Positions 53,129 through 61,727 of a stretch of 64,000 nucleotides of DNA are shown here, in pieces. The notes beneath the pieces are model-generated. The model worked only from the letters and a program-made list of their open reading frames with translations, had not been told where the DNA came from and did not search any database. The DNA comes from an uncultured Saprospiraceae bacterium. GTDB lineage: Bacteria > Bacteroidota > Bacteroidia > Chitinophagales > Saprospiraceae. The translations under genes were made by a program, and so were the position numbers. The stretch lies in contig CAKZUK010000083.1 in the NCBI GenBank assembly GCA_937921775.1, positions 38,727-102,726 on the forward strand, in the 5' to 3' direction. Each line of letters opens with the position of its first letter. Positions within the stretch are counted from its first letter, which is position 1.

Positions 53129-56100
53129 CTATTTACTCAACTCCACCAGTATATCCAAGCTAACATCGTCGATCAACTCCACACGCTCACCTGCACTTAC
53201 AGAGTCTGTTAGTTTTAGTTTTACCGCTAGGGTTTCTTCACAAATATAATCACCAAAATCTTCTACCGCTGCAGTAATCGAGTCGTGCTTTTCCAAAAGT
53301 ACTACAATCTTATCCGTAATGTTGAAGTCTTTGTTTTTTCGAATGTTTTGAATCCGATTGACCAATTCACGGGCAGTACCTTCTGCTCGCAATGCATCGG
53401 TAATATTGACATCCATTGCAACAGTAAGCGGACCATCATTAGCAACTAACCAACCAGGTATGTCTTGTGTTGTGATCTCGAAATCTTCCAAAGTCAGCTC
53501 AAAGGTTTCATCTCCAACTTGCAGTTGGTACGAACCTGTCTTTTCAAGATTTGCAATATCTTCTGCACCAAATCCAGCGATTGCCTGTGAAGCAGCCTTC
53601 ATATTTTTACCAAGTCTGCGACCTAAAGTTTTGAAGTTAGGTTTAATGCCCTTCTTGATGATGCCTTCTGTATCTGTTACGTATTCGATCTCTTTGATAT
53701 TCACTTCAATGAGGATCAAATCTTTTACTTCTTCTACTTGTTTGCGGAAGCCATCGTTTAGTACTGGCAACAATATTTTTTGCAAAGGCTGTCGCACACG
53801 GATGTTTTCTTTTTTCCGTAAGGACAATACTAATGAAGAAATACGCTGTGCATAATTCATGCGTTCTTCCAAAGGCTTGTTGATTGCTGACTCATCGGCA
53901 ACAGGAAAATCAGCGAGGTGAATTGATTCGAAATCTTCACGTTTAGTTGCTTCATTCAAGTTTCGGAAATACCAATCTGCGAAGAAAGGTGCAACCGGAG
54001 CCATTAACTTTGCAATCGTAGTCATGCAAGTATAGAGCGTTTGATAAGCCGCTATTTTGTCAGTAGTATATTCGCCTTTCCAGAAACGGCGACGACAAAG
54101 ACGAACGTACCAGTTACTCAAATGCTCATCCACAAAATTTTGAACTTTACGCGTTGCATTGGTTGGTTCGTAATCTGAGAAGTCAGCTTCTACATCTTTG
54201 ATCAAGGTATTGAGTAGAGAGATAATCCACTGATCTATTTCAGGACGTTCTGTCAAAGGCACTTCTGCCTGATCGTATTTGAAGTCATCAATGTTTGCGT
54301 AAAGCGCAAAAAAGGAATAGGTGTTGTAAAGTGTACCAAAGAACTTTCTTTGAACCTCACCAATGCCATCCTTGTTGAATTTTAAGTTATCCCAAGGTTG
54401 TGCATTGGAGATCATATACCAACGCGTCGCGTCAGAACCATAAGTCGCTAATGTTTCAAAGGGCTCCACTGCATTACCTTTACTCTTCGACATTTTCTGT
54501 CCTTTCTTATCCTGTACCAAACCATTAGACACCACGTTTTTGTAAGCCACAGAATCAAATGCCATAACAGCAATTGCGTGTAATGTGTAAAACCAACCAC
54601 GTGTTTGATCTACACCCTCTGCGATAAAATCAGCAGGAAAGTTTTTAGCAAACTTTTCTTTATTCTCAAACGGATAATGCCATTGCGCATAAGGCATTGA
54701 TCCCGAATCAAACCAAACGTCGATCAAATCCAATTCACGGTTCATCACTTCACCATTATCGGCAACTAGAACAATGTTGTCGATATAAGGTCGGTGCAAA
54801 TCATCTGGAACTTCTTGCTCTTTGCCGAGCTTCTCATTCGCTTTATTGATCTCTTCCTGTAACTCAGCGATAGAACCGATACACTTTTGTTGGAGACCAT
54901 CTTCTGTTCGCCAGATTGGTAAAGGGATACCCCAGAAGCGAGAACGAGATAAGTTCCAGTCTTGCAAGTTTTCCAACCATTTTCCAAAACGACCTTCACC
55001 CGTTGAAGCGGGTTTCCAGTTAATGGTTTTGTTCAACTCAGCCATTCTATCTTTCATAGATGCTGCCTTGATAAACCAACTATCTAGTGGGTAGTATAAA
55101 ACCGGCTTGTCTGTTCTCCAACAGTGTGGATAACTGTGGACATATTTCTCAACTTTAAAGGCTTTATTTTCTTCTTTCAATTTGATTGAAATCAAAACGT
55201 CGATGCTTTTATCTGGAGCTTCGCCATCTTTGTAATATTCATTTTTGACGTACAATCCACCGAACTCACCAAGCTCAGATCGAAACTTACCTTGTAAGTC
55301 AACTAGTGGAACTGGATTTTCATTTTCATCCAGGATCAACATTGGAGGTACACCAAATTCTTTAGCTACCATAGCATCATCCGATCCAAAAGTAGGAGCG
55401 ATGTGCACGATACCTGTACCATCTTCTGTTGTTACAAAGTTGCCAGAGATGACTTGAAATGCCTGATCTGCATTTTCGTAAGGGAGGCAAAATGCTAATA
55501 GTTGTTCGTAGCGGATACCCACCATCTCAGAACCTTTAAACTCTGTTACTATTTCGTAAGGTATTTTTTTGTCTTCTGACGAATACTTAAGTTCAGTTCC
55601 TTCCTCAAGCGCCACATATTTTCCACTCAATTGCTTAGCAACTAAGGCTTTCGCCAAAACGATATTCATTGGCTCATGGGTGTATTGATTGAATGTTCTC
55701 ACAAAAACATAATCGATATTTTTTCCAACAGCTAGAGCTGTGTTTGATGGTAAAGTCCATGGTGTAGTCGTCCAAGCGATGAGCGCTATATCACCAGGCC
55801 CAGCTAGCTCAAAAAGGAAATTAGATTTTTCGTTTTTGATAACTTTGAACTGAGCGATGGCGGAGGTATCTGTTACGTCGCGGTAAGCACCCGGTTGATT
55901 CAATTCGTGCGTACTCAATCCAGTACCAGCGGCAGGAGAGTAGGGTTGGACAGTGTATCCTTTGTACATCAAATCTTTATCATACAGGCGTTTTAGCAAA
56001 TACCAAACAGATTCGATGTAGTTATTTTCGAAAGTGATGTACGGATTCTCTAAGTCAACCCAGTAGCCCATTTTGTGGGTAATGTCGTCCCACATATCCT

Positions 56101-56479
56101 TGTAGCGCATTACTGTTTCGCGACAAGCCTTATTATAATCATCCACAGATATCTTAGTACCGATATCTTCTTTGGTAATTCCTAGTTCTTTTTCTACGCT
56201 TAGTTCGATAGGAAGTCCGTGTGTATCCCAGCCCCCTTTTCGCTCTACGCGCTTGCCTTTCATGGTGTGAAATCGACAGAACAAATCCTTCACTGTACGT
56301 GCCATCACGTGGTGGATACCCGGCTTTCCGTTAGCAGAAGGAGGTCCTTCATAGAAAACGTAGGTATTATCTGGATCTTTCTGTTCCATACTTTTTTCAA
56401 AGATTTGGTTCGCTTCCCAAAAAGCGAGCATTTCTTTATCTATTTCTGGTAGGTCTAGGCCTTTAAACGTTTTGTACAT
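53129..56479 (-). CDS. ileS: Isoleucyl-tRNA synthetase, IleS2-like with GXHH motif
   Basis: I place the start at 56479 (MYKTFKGLDLPEIDKE), giving 1116 residues; a longer frame adds 30 poorly supported residues. The Rossmann core, CP1 editing domain (GWDTHGLP near 90, TTPWTLPSNTA) and anticodon-binding domain are all present, and KMSKS lies at 662-666. The signature normally written HIGH reads G54-I-H56-H57, that is GXHH instead of HXGH. The length and C-terminal extension are typical of the type 2 (eukaryote-like) enzymes. It charges tRNA-Ile with isoleucine. Confidence 0.95.
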   Translation of the reverse strand: MYKTFKGLDLPEIDKEMLAFWEANQIFEKSMEQKDPDNTYVFYEGPPSANGKPGIHHVMARTVKDLFCRFHTMKGKRVERKGGWDTHGLPIELSVEKELGITKEDIGTKISVDDYNKACRETVMRYKDMWDDITHKMGYWVDLENPYITFENNYIESVWYLLKRLYDKDLMYKGYTVQPYSPAAGTGLSTHELNQPGAYRDVTDTSAIAQFKVIKNEKSNFLFELAGPGDIALIAWTTTPWTLPSNTALAVGKNIDYVFVRTFNQYTHEPMNIVLAKALVAKQLSGKYVALEEGTELKYSSEDKKIPYEIVTEFKGSEMVGIRYEQLLAFCLPYENADQAFQVISGNFVTTEDGTGIVHIAPTFGSDDAMVAKEFGVPPMLILDENENPVPLVDLQGKFRSELGEFGGLYVKNEYYKDGEAPDKSIDVLISIKLKEENKAFKVEKYVHSYPHCWRTDKPVLYYPLDSWFIKAASMKDRMAELNKTINWKPASTGEGRFGKWLENLQDWNLSRSRFWGIPLPIWRTEDGLQQKCIGSIAELQEEINKANEKLGKEQEVPDDLHRPYIDNIVLVADNGEVMNRELDLIDVWFDSGSMPYAQWHYPFENKEKFAKNFPADFIAEGVDQTRGWFYTLHAIAVMAFDSVAYKNVVSNGLVQDKKGQKMSKSKGNAVEPFETLATYGSDATRWYMISNAQPWDNLKFNKDGIGEVQRKFFGTLYNTYSFFALYANIDDFKYDQAEVPLTERPEIDQWIISLLNTLIKDVEADFSDYEPTNATRKVQNFVDEHLSNWYVRLCRRRFWKGEYTTDKIAAYQTLYTCMTTIAKLMAPVAPFFADWYFRNLNEATKREDFESIHLADFPVADESAINKPLEERMNYAQRISSLVLSLRKKENIRVRQPLQKILLPVLNDGFRKQVEEVKDLILIEVNIKEIEYVTDTEGIIKKGIKPNFKTLGRRLGKNMKAASQAIAGFGAEDIANLEKTGSYQLQVGDETFELTLEDFEITTQDIPGWLVANDGPLTVAMDVNITDALRAEGTARELVNRIQNIRKNKDFNITDKIVVLLEKHDSITAAVEDFGDYICEETLAVKLKLTDSVSAGERVELIDDVSLDILVELSK

Positions 56480-56513
56480 ATTATGAAAATTGACATTTAA
56501 AATAATGGTGCCC

Positions 56514-56521
56514 CAAATATA
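56514..56521 (-). promoter_or_regulatory. Candidate -7 element for ileS
   Basis: On the minus strand TATATTTG matches TAnnTTTG exactly, 35 bases before the ileS ATG. The -33 element is not clear. It puts the hairpin at 56570-56608 outside the ileS transcript. Confidence 0.4.
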
Positions 56522-56569
56522 GGGGAAAGAGACGGAAATTTTCTGTTTTTCATCTTTCCTGTTAAACAC

Positions 56570-56608
56570 GAAAAAGCTCTTACAGATACAATCTGTAAGA
56601 GCTTTTTC
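56570..56608. terminator. Orphan terminator-like hairpin between divergent genes
   Basis: Arms 56570-56587 and 56591-56608 are perfectly complementary over 18 bp with a 3-base loop; runs of five A and five T lie inside the stem. It lies upstream of both ileS and the ROK gene, where no recognised gene ends. The rest of the gap (56480-56900) has no gene I can support. Confidence 0.7.
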
Positions 56609-56826
56609 AATAGAATCACCCTCCCAGATCGCTAAGATCTCTGAATAATGATACTAATTATTATATTTGAGTATTGAGTCATGATAGTTGATTAACGTGA
56701 CCTAAATGTAAAAAGTTCTGATTACAAGTCCAAAATAAAAGATAAGGGCATTATTTATGCTATGTATCTAAGTAGTTTCAATTCAGAAACCATTTACATC
56801 AAAATCGCTGAATCTTTCAATTTAAA

Positions 56827-56843
56827 TCACATTTCAAATGTGA
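56827..56843 (+). promoter_or_regulatory. Possible operator upstream of the ROK kinase gene
   Basis: The 17-base sequence TCACATTTCAAATGTGA is a perfect palindrome around its central C, 58 bases before the ROK start. It could bind a dimeric regulator; a candidate -7 TATATTTG lies upstream at 56662-56669. Confidence 0.35.
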
Positions 56844-56900
56844 GATCGATTTATGTAAAAGCTCAAGATTTGAATAAAAACAATATAAAAATATAAAAAT

Positions 56901-57836
56901 ATGCAGATGGGACCAATATGGGGAATAGACTTAGGAGGCACTAAAATAGAAGGTGTCATTCTAGAAGATAAGCAAACGCCGACGGCCTTGAAGCGATTGC
57001 GTATACCAACGGAAGCGAACAAGGGTTATGAGCACGTTGTCAATCAGATTGTTCGAATGGTGGAAGTATTGAGTGTTGAAGCAGGAATGCGACCTCAACA
57101 TATAGGAATTGGTACGCCAGGTGTTTTGGACCCAGATACTCAGAAATTGAAGAACTGTAATTCCACGGCATTGAACGGACAAATGATGAAAAGAGATTTG
57201 GAGCATGTACTCAATGTGCCCATTACTTTAGCTAATGATGCCAACTGTTTTGCTTATGCCGAAGCTATGCTTGGTGCAGTGAAAGAAGAGAAACCAGAAT
57301 CAAAAGTAGTTTTCGGAGTGATCATGGGGACCGGTGTAGGTGGTGGTTTGGTGGTGAACGGAAATGTAATTGGCGGTTTGCATGGTATTGGAGGTGAGTG
57401 GGGACACAATTTTTTGGATGCTTCTGGAGGTGATTGCTATTGTGGTAGAGTAGGTTGTGTTGAAACAATTATTTCAGGGCCTGCATTGGAGAAGTATTAT
57501 GAAAATCTGATGAGTATTAATTTACCACTAAAAGAAATTATTAACCGCTACCACGAAGGAGGAGATGAAGTTGCAGATAAGACAGTGAATCGAATGCTTG
57601 AGTTCTTTGGACGAGGCATGGCGAATATTATCAATATTATAGATCCGGACGCGATTGTGCTAGGCGGAGGCTTGAGTCATATTGACTTGTTGTATGAAGA
57701 AGGTGTAGCAGAAGTTGAGAAGTATGTTTTCAATGATCGTTTGAAGACGCCATTTTTGCGACCGAAGCTAGGAGATAGCGCAGGTGTTTTTGGTGCGGCC
57801 CTATTGAAGAGCCATATGAGTAAAGCTGTTGATTGA
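56901..57836 (+). CDS. ROK-family sugar kinase (glucokinase-like)
   Basis: This 311-residue protein has the ATP-binding motif DLGGTK (10-15), a catalytic Asp in ANDANC (D113), the ROK signature GVIMGTGVGGGLVVNG, and the zinc site H169 (GGEWGHN) with C179, C181 and C186 (DCYCGRVGC). This pattern is typical of ROK glucokinases. The hexose substrate cannot be told from sequence. No transcriptional-regulator domain is present, so it is a kinase, not a ROK repressor. It stands alone before a terminator. Confidence 0.92.
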   Translation: MQMGPIWGIDLGGTKIEGVILEDKQTPTALKRLRIPTEANKGYEHVVNQIVRMVEVLSVEAGMRPQHIGIGTPGVLDPDTQKLKNCNSTALNGQMMKRDLEHVLNVPITLANDANCFAYAEAMLGAVKEEKPESKVVFGVIMGTGVGGGLVVNGNVIGGLHGIGGEWGHNFLDASGGDCYCGRVGCVETIISGPALEKYYENLMSINLPLKEIINRYHEGGDEVADKTVNRMLEFFGRGMANIINIIDPDAIVLGGGLSHIDLLYEEGVAEVEKYVFNDRLKTPFLRPKLGDSAGVFGAALLKSHMSKAVD

Positions 57837-57860
57837 ACATAGTTTGAAGACAGTTTTTGG

Positions 57861-57897
57861 AAAAGGCCTGAGCGAATTGCTTAGGCCTTTTTTTGTT
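57861..57897 (+). terminator. Terminator after the ROK gene
   Basis: Arms 57861-57873 and 57879-57891 form a 13-bp stem with one mismatch, followed by a T run. The rest of 57898-58132 holds no gene. Confidence 0.85.
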
Positions 57898-58132
57898 TTT
57901 GGGCTGAAGTCCCAAACTAGGGAGGGGGTTAAAAAAGATATTTTTTTTGAGGGGATAAAAACTATTCTCTTTTTATCTCTCCTGTATATCGTAGGGGGCG
58001 ATTTCTCTCCGACCTCAGTCCAATTATTGTTTAATTAACTTTGTCCAGACACTTACTTTAAAATCTATCATAACAATAAAAACAATCCAATTTGATAAGA
58101 TATTGCAACTGCGAAGATCATAGTCAATGCGA

Positions 58133-59323
58133 TTAAAAAACATTCACCTTGTCAAACAGACCCGACAAAATCTGTCGAGCATCCGCATCCAACCAATCAT
58201 CAAGTATGCTCGCATAAATACTTCTAAAATCAATTTCGTATTTCAAGTCACCTTTGTCCAAATCGGTAAGCTGGGGAGCAGTATTATAGAAACCCTGCTT
58301 CTTCAATTGACCTCCCATTAAAAATAAATTATTAGCTGTACCATGATCGGTTCCACCACTAGCGTTTTGCTTGACTCGTCTTCCAAACTCAGAAAAAGTC
58401 ATGATGAGGGTATCGTCAAATAGGCCATTTTGCTTGAGGTCTTTCACAAAAGCGGACACTCCTTCTGCATAGTTTTTTAACAAACGCTCTTGCTTGCTTT
58501 TTTGATTGGCGTGTGTATCAAATCCACCAAGGCTGACGTAGTATATTTTGGTGTCAGAATCTGCTGTGATCAATTCCGCAATTTGCTTCAAGTCCTTAGC
58601 AAAACCATTGTTGGGATAATTGACGCTTGATTTATGCGTCTTCGCTTTTCCTGCTAAGTAGTTGGCAGAATTCTGCGTATCAATCATAGTTTTATAAAGA
58701 TAAGCCACTTGCTCTTCGTGGTGGTGGTCGTGTTGAGCTACTGCTTTTAAGAATTTATTGCTGGTAGCTTTTAGCAATTGTTGCGGATTGTTGGCTGCGA
58801 ATCCGGTTCGCTCTTTTCCTTTCATGGCAAGGCTCAAACTGTCGTCAAGTTCCAAAGCATGATAAGGGCTTTGGCAGTCTTGACAATCACTATCGAGGTA
58901 CCGTCCAAGCCAGCCACTGCTCAAATATTCATTGCTATCACTTGCCGTGTGCCAGATGTCCATTGATCGGAAATGTGATCGATTTGGATTAGGATAACCA
59001 ACGCTATTGATAATGCTCATCATGCCATTGTCGTACAAACCACGTAAACTTTTGAGAGCAGGATTGAATCCTAATTCATCGGTTAATCGCAATACTTCAT
59101 TTTTCCGGACGGCTAGTTTTGGACGATTTTTATAATAGATATCATTTTGAAAAGGGACGATAGTATTTAGTCCATCATTGCCACCAGAGAGTTGAATGAC
59201 TACTAGTATTTTGCCGGAGCGTGAGCCCAATATTTGTTCGCCACCAAAGGCCTTCAAAAATGAAGGGACAAGTGCTGCCGTAGATGCTAGGGCTGATTGT
59301 TTTAAAAAATTTCTTCGTTTCAT
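58133..59323 (-). CDS. DUF1501 family protein with Tat signal
   Basis: This 396-residue protein begins with a twin-arginine signal (MKRRNFLKQSALASTAALV), so it is probably exported folded. The DUF1501 domain (about 38-390) has the alkaline-phosphatase/sulfatase-like landmarks VIQLSGGNDGLNTIVP (about 42-57), SLGGFDTHANQ (about 265-275), TFSEFGRRV (about 315-323) and GGTDHG (about 329-334). Metal-dependent hydrolase activity is likely but undemonstrated for the family. It follows the DUF1800 gene by 30 bases, a pairing repeated across many bacteria. Confidence 0.92.
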   Translation of the reverse strand: MKRRNFLKQSALASTAALVPSFLKAFGGEQILGSRSGKILVVIQLSGGNDGLNTIVPFQNDIYYKNRPKLAVRKNEVLRLTDELGFNPALKSLRGLYDNGMMSIINSVGYPNPNRSHFRSMDIWHTASDSNEYLSSGWLGRYLDSDCQDCQSPYHALELDDSLSLAMKGKERTGFAANNPQQLLKATSNKFLKAVAQHDHHHEEQVAYLYKTMIDTQNSANYLAGKAKTHKSSVNYPNNGFAKDLKQIAELITADSDTKIYYVSLGGFDTHANQKSKQERLLKNYAEGVSAFVKDLKQNGLFDDTLIMTFSEFGRRVKQNASGGTDHGTANNLFLMGGQLKKQGFYNTAPQLTDLDKGDLKYEIDFRSIYASILDDWLDADARQILSGLFDKVNVF

Positions 59324-59353
59324 GTTCTACTATTTGATTCTTTAAAATTGTGC

Positions 59354-60745
59354 TTAACAAAGCTGATACTCCGGTAGTGACATCAATCGCATCGCCAATG
59401 ACTTAATATAATCAGACGAATTTGTTTTATAAACATAAGAATCGAAATCACTTACTTTCAACAGAATTGGAGGCAAAAGAAGATAAGACTTCATCGCTTC
59501 AAAAGTAGCTGTATTGGACTGATTGTCAAATGCAGCTAACAAAGGCTTAAAATTGAGCTTACCTTCAATTTTTCGAAAAGTCTGACCACGTTTTTTTGCT
59601 TCTAGTTCATCCTTTACTTTGAAGTTGACATCGGATTTTCCGTAGAGATAGTAAGTCAAGTTCAAACGTAGCATGAGCGTTGAATTGTCAATCCAGTTTT
59701 TACCTCCAGCCCAGCCAGCTACGTTTGGCGGAATGAATAATATTTGTCCTAAGGCTTTTTCTATGAAAAGTACATTTTTTGGTTTTTCAAAACTTACATG
59801 TAGACTTCTCATGATTCCTGCAATTAGCTCAACCGGAGATTTGATTTTGGTTCCTACATTTTTACTTTCGTAAAACCAGTCACTTTTAAAAATGCTTAGC
59901 ATTAATTGTCTGATATCATAATCCGATTTATAAAATGCACGTGACAGTTCGTTGATGCGGTTTTCATCCACTTTTTCATTAACGAAATAGCGATAGATTT
60001 TTCTAGTAATGAAATTCGCGGTTTCTGGTTGATCTAAAATAATGTTGACGATGTCATCGCCATTAAATAGGCCACTTTTTCCCATAAATGTTTTAGATCC
60101 CTCATCATGGTTACGTTCTTTAAATTCGAAATTACCTTTCTTATCGCTTGACCAACCGGTAAATGCACGAGCAGCTTCTTTGATGTCTTTTTCACTGTAA
60201 TTTCCCTGGCCTATGGTAAACAATTCCATTAATTCACGAGCAAAATTTTCATTTGGTTTTCGTTTTCGATTTTGCTGATTGTTCAAAAATCGAATCATCG
60301 AAACGTCTTTACACATGGCATGTACGAATTCGCGAAAATTGCCTAATGCATGTTTTCGGATTGTCTTTAATTGTTTGTAAGCTAAATTTGAAGTTTTGTT
60401 AACACAGGCAAAGTGCCCATGCCAGAAAAGACTCATCCGCTCGAGTAAAGCACTATGTTTATCGTCGGCCATTCTTCCTACCCATTGTGCATTTTGTTTG
60501 ATGATGAGTTGCCGACTTTCCTTCATCATTTTTTTTATTTGTTCTTTACTGGGTTTACCATCTTTCTTACTGATACTTAGGAGGAATTCCTTTTCTCCGT
60601 TCAGCGTTTTTGCCTGAGCAGCTTCTTTGAAAAGACTGTCAATAGCTCGTTTAACAGACCAGTCTTTTTTCTTACTCCATTCCTCTGGACTAAGGCCAAA
60701 CCCTGCTCTCCAATAAAGATGATTGATCTTTTCTGATGATTTCAT
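59354..60745 (-). CDS. DUF1800 family protein
   Basis: This 463-residue protein matches DUF1800: N-terminal 'LYWRAGFGLSPEEW', the SLFWHGHFAC motif, NENFARELMELFTIGQGNYSE-type region (about 164-184, shortened), EAARAFTGWS, NIILDQPETANFITRKIYRYF (partly given), and the late 'PPNVAGWAGGKNWIDN'. No signal peptide is evident. Its function is unknown; it is nearly always linked to DUF1501 genes, as here (30-base gap). The two may form a surface or periplasmic complex. Confidence 0.92.
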   Translation of the reverse strand: MKSSEKINHLYWRAGFGLSPEEWSKKKDWSVKRAIDSLFKEAAQAKTLNGEKEFLLSISKKDGKPSKEQIKKMMKESRQLIIKQNAQWVGRMADDKHSALLERMSLFWHGHFACVNKTSNLAYKQLKTIRKHALGNFREFVHAMCKDVSMIRFLNNQQNRKRKPNENFARELMELFTIGQGNYSEKDIKEAARAFTGWSSDKKGNFEFKERNHDEGSKTFMGKSGLFNGDDIVNIILDQPETANFITRKIYRYFVNEKVDENRINELSRAFYKSDYDIRQLMLSIFKSDWFYESKNVGTKIKSPVELIAGIMRSLHVSFEKPKNVLFIEKALGQILFIPPNVAGWAGGKNWIDNSTLMLRLNLTYYLYGKSDVNFKVKDELEAKKRGQTFRKIEGKLNFKPLLAAFDNQSNTATFEAMKSYLLLPPILLKVSDFDSYVYKTNSSDYIKSLAMRLMSLPEYQLC

Positions 60746-60899
60746 TGATGATTTATTTTGTCTTTGTTCCTTCGACTAGTTGCTTTAACGAAAGGTTTAA
60801 TGCGGTCAGATTTCTTTATGAAAGAACGGAAAAAAATTGTTTAACATTTCATTGAGCTTATGGCATAGTTTTTTAATGTAAGTAATAGCGATAAAACGT

Positions 60900-60907
60900 T
60901 ATTTTTG
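60900..60907 (+). promoter_or_regulatory. Candidate -7 element for the TPR lipoprotein gene
   Basis: TATTTTTG matches TAnnTTTG exactly, 57 bases before the ATG. No good -33 element is seen. Confidence 0.4.
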
Positions 60908-60963
60908 TATGAAAAAAACTAAGATTTTAAAAGTATTTCAACAAAAGCAATAAAAAACAAAAC

Positions 60964-61548
60964 ATGAAGTCGATAATATACCTATTAACACTCATTCTTT
61001 TTGTCTCTTGTTCAACTGGAGATAGCACCAGTAAGGCAAGTACGAATGATGCCACGAAGTCGGTGACAGAAGCCGCTATAGGGTCTACTGCAACAGATGC
61101 GGTGTCACTGAAAGGCGAAATTGACAAGATGGAAGAATTTTTCAAGGCAAATGGCAGTAAACCCTTGGATAAAGCGAAGGCAGGTCTCTTTATTCAGAAA
61201 AGCGTGCTTTTTGTCAGCTTATATCCTGAGCATGAAATGAGTCCAGCTTTTCTGTTTCGTGCTGGAGAAGTTTCCAGAGCAATAAAACAATATGAGCAGG
61301 GGATTCAAATGTTGGATCAGGTTTATACCCAATATCCTCAGCATGAGAAAGCAGCAGCGGCTCTGTTTCTAAAAGCATATACCTACGAAGAAAGTCTGAA
61401 GGATACAGCTTCTGCTAAAAAATATTACAATGAATTTCTTCAAAAATTTCCAAAGCACGACCTCAAGATTCAGGTAGAACAGTTGTTGAGTGTAATTGAT
61501 AAATCGCCTGAAGAGCTAATCAAGAGCTTTCAAAAGAAAAATCAGTAA
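60964..61548 (+). CDS. TPR-containing lipoprotein
   Basis: This 194-residue protein has a lipoprotein signal (LFVSC), a Ser/Thr/Ala-rich linker (about 18-48) and two or three TPR-like helix pairs (for example AFLFRAGEVSRAIKQYEQGIQ near 95-115 and AAALFLKAYTYEESLKDTASAKKYYN). It resembles the YbgF/BamD-type periplasmic TPR proteins. The partner is unknown. It lies 180 bases upstream of the thioredoxin-fold gene. Confidence 0.8.
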   Translation: MKSIIYLLTLILFVSCSTGDSTSKASTNDATKSVTEAAIGSTATDAVSLKGEIDKMEEFFKANGSKPLDKAKAGLFIQKSVLFVSLYPEHEMSPAFLFRAGEVSRAIKQYEQGIQMLDQVYTQYPQHEKAAAALFLKAYTYEESLKDTASAKKYYNEFLQKFPKHDLKIQVEQLLSVIDKSPEELIKSFQKKNQ

Positions 61549-61727
61549 CACTTTTTTGTTAGTAAACTGTTAAAGTAGCTAGGATTTTGCCGGCTTGTCA
61601 TTCAGCGAACGTTTGATAGCAAGCACTAAAGACCGAATCTTCCTATCTTGTAAGTGAATTTAGTTAAGTAGATTTTTAATCTATTTAGCTAATAGCTTTT
61701 TTGAAAAAAATAAAAAAAATAATAACA

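Noticed and set aside
55125..55133. TGTGGATAA, a perfect DnaA-box match
   Set aside because: It lies inside the ileS coding sequence, alone, and is explained by codon content.
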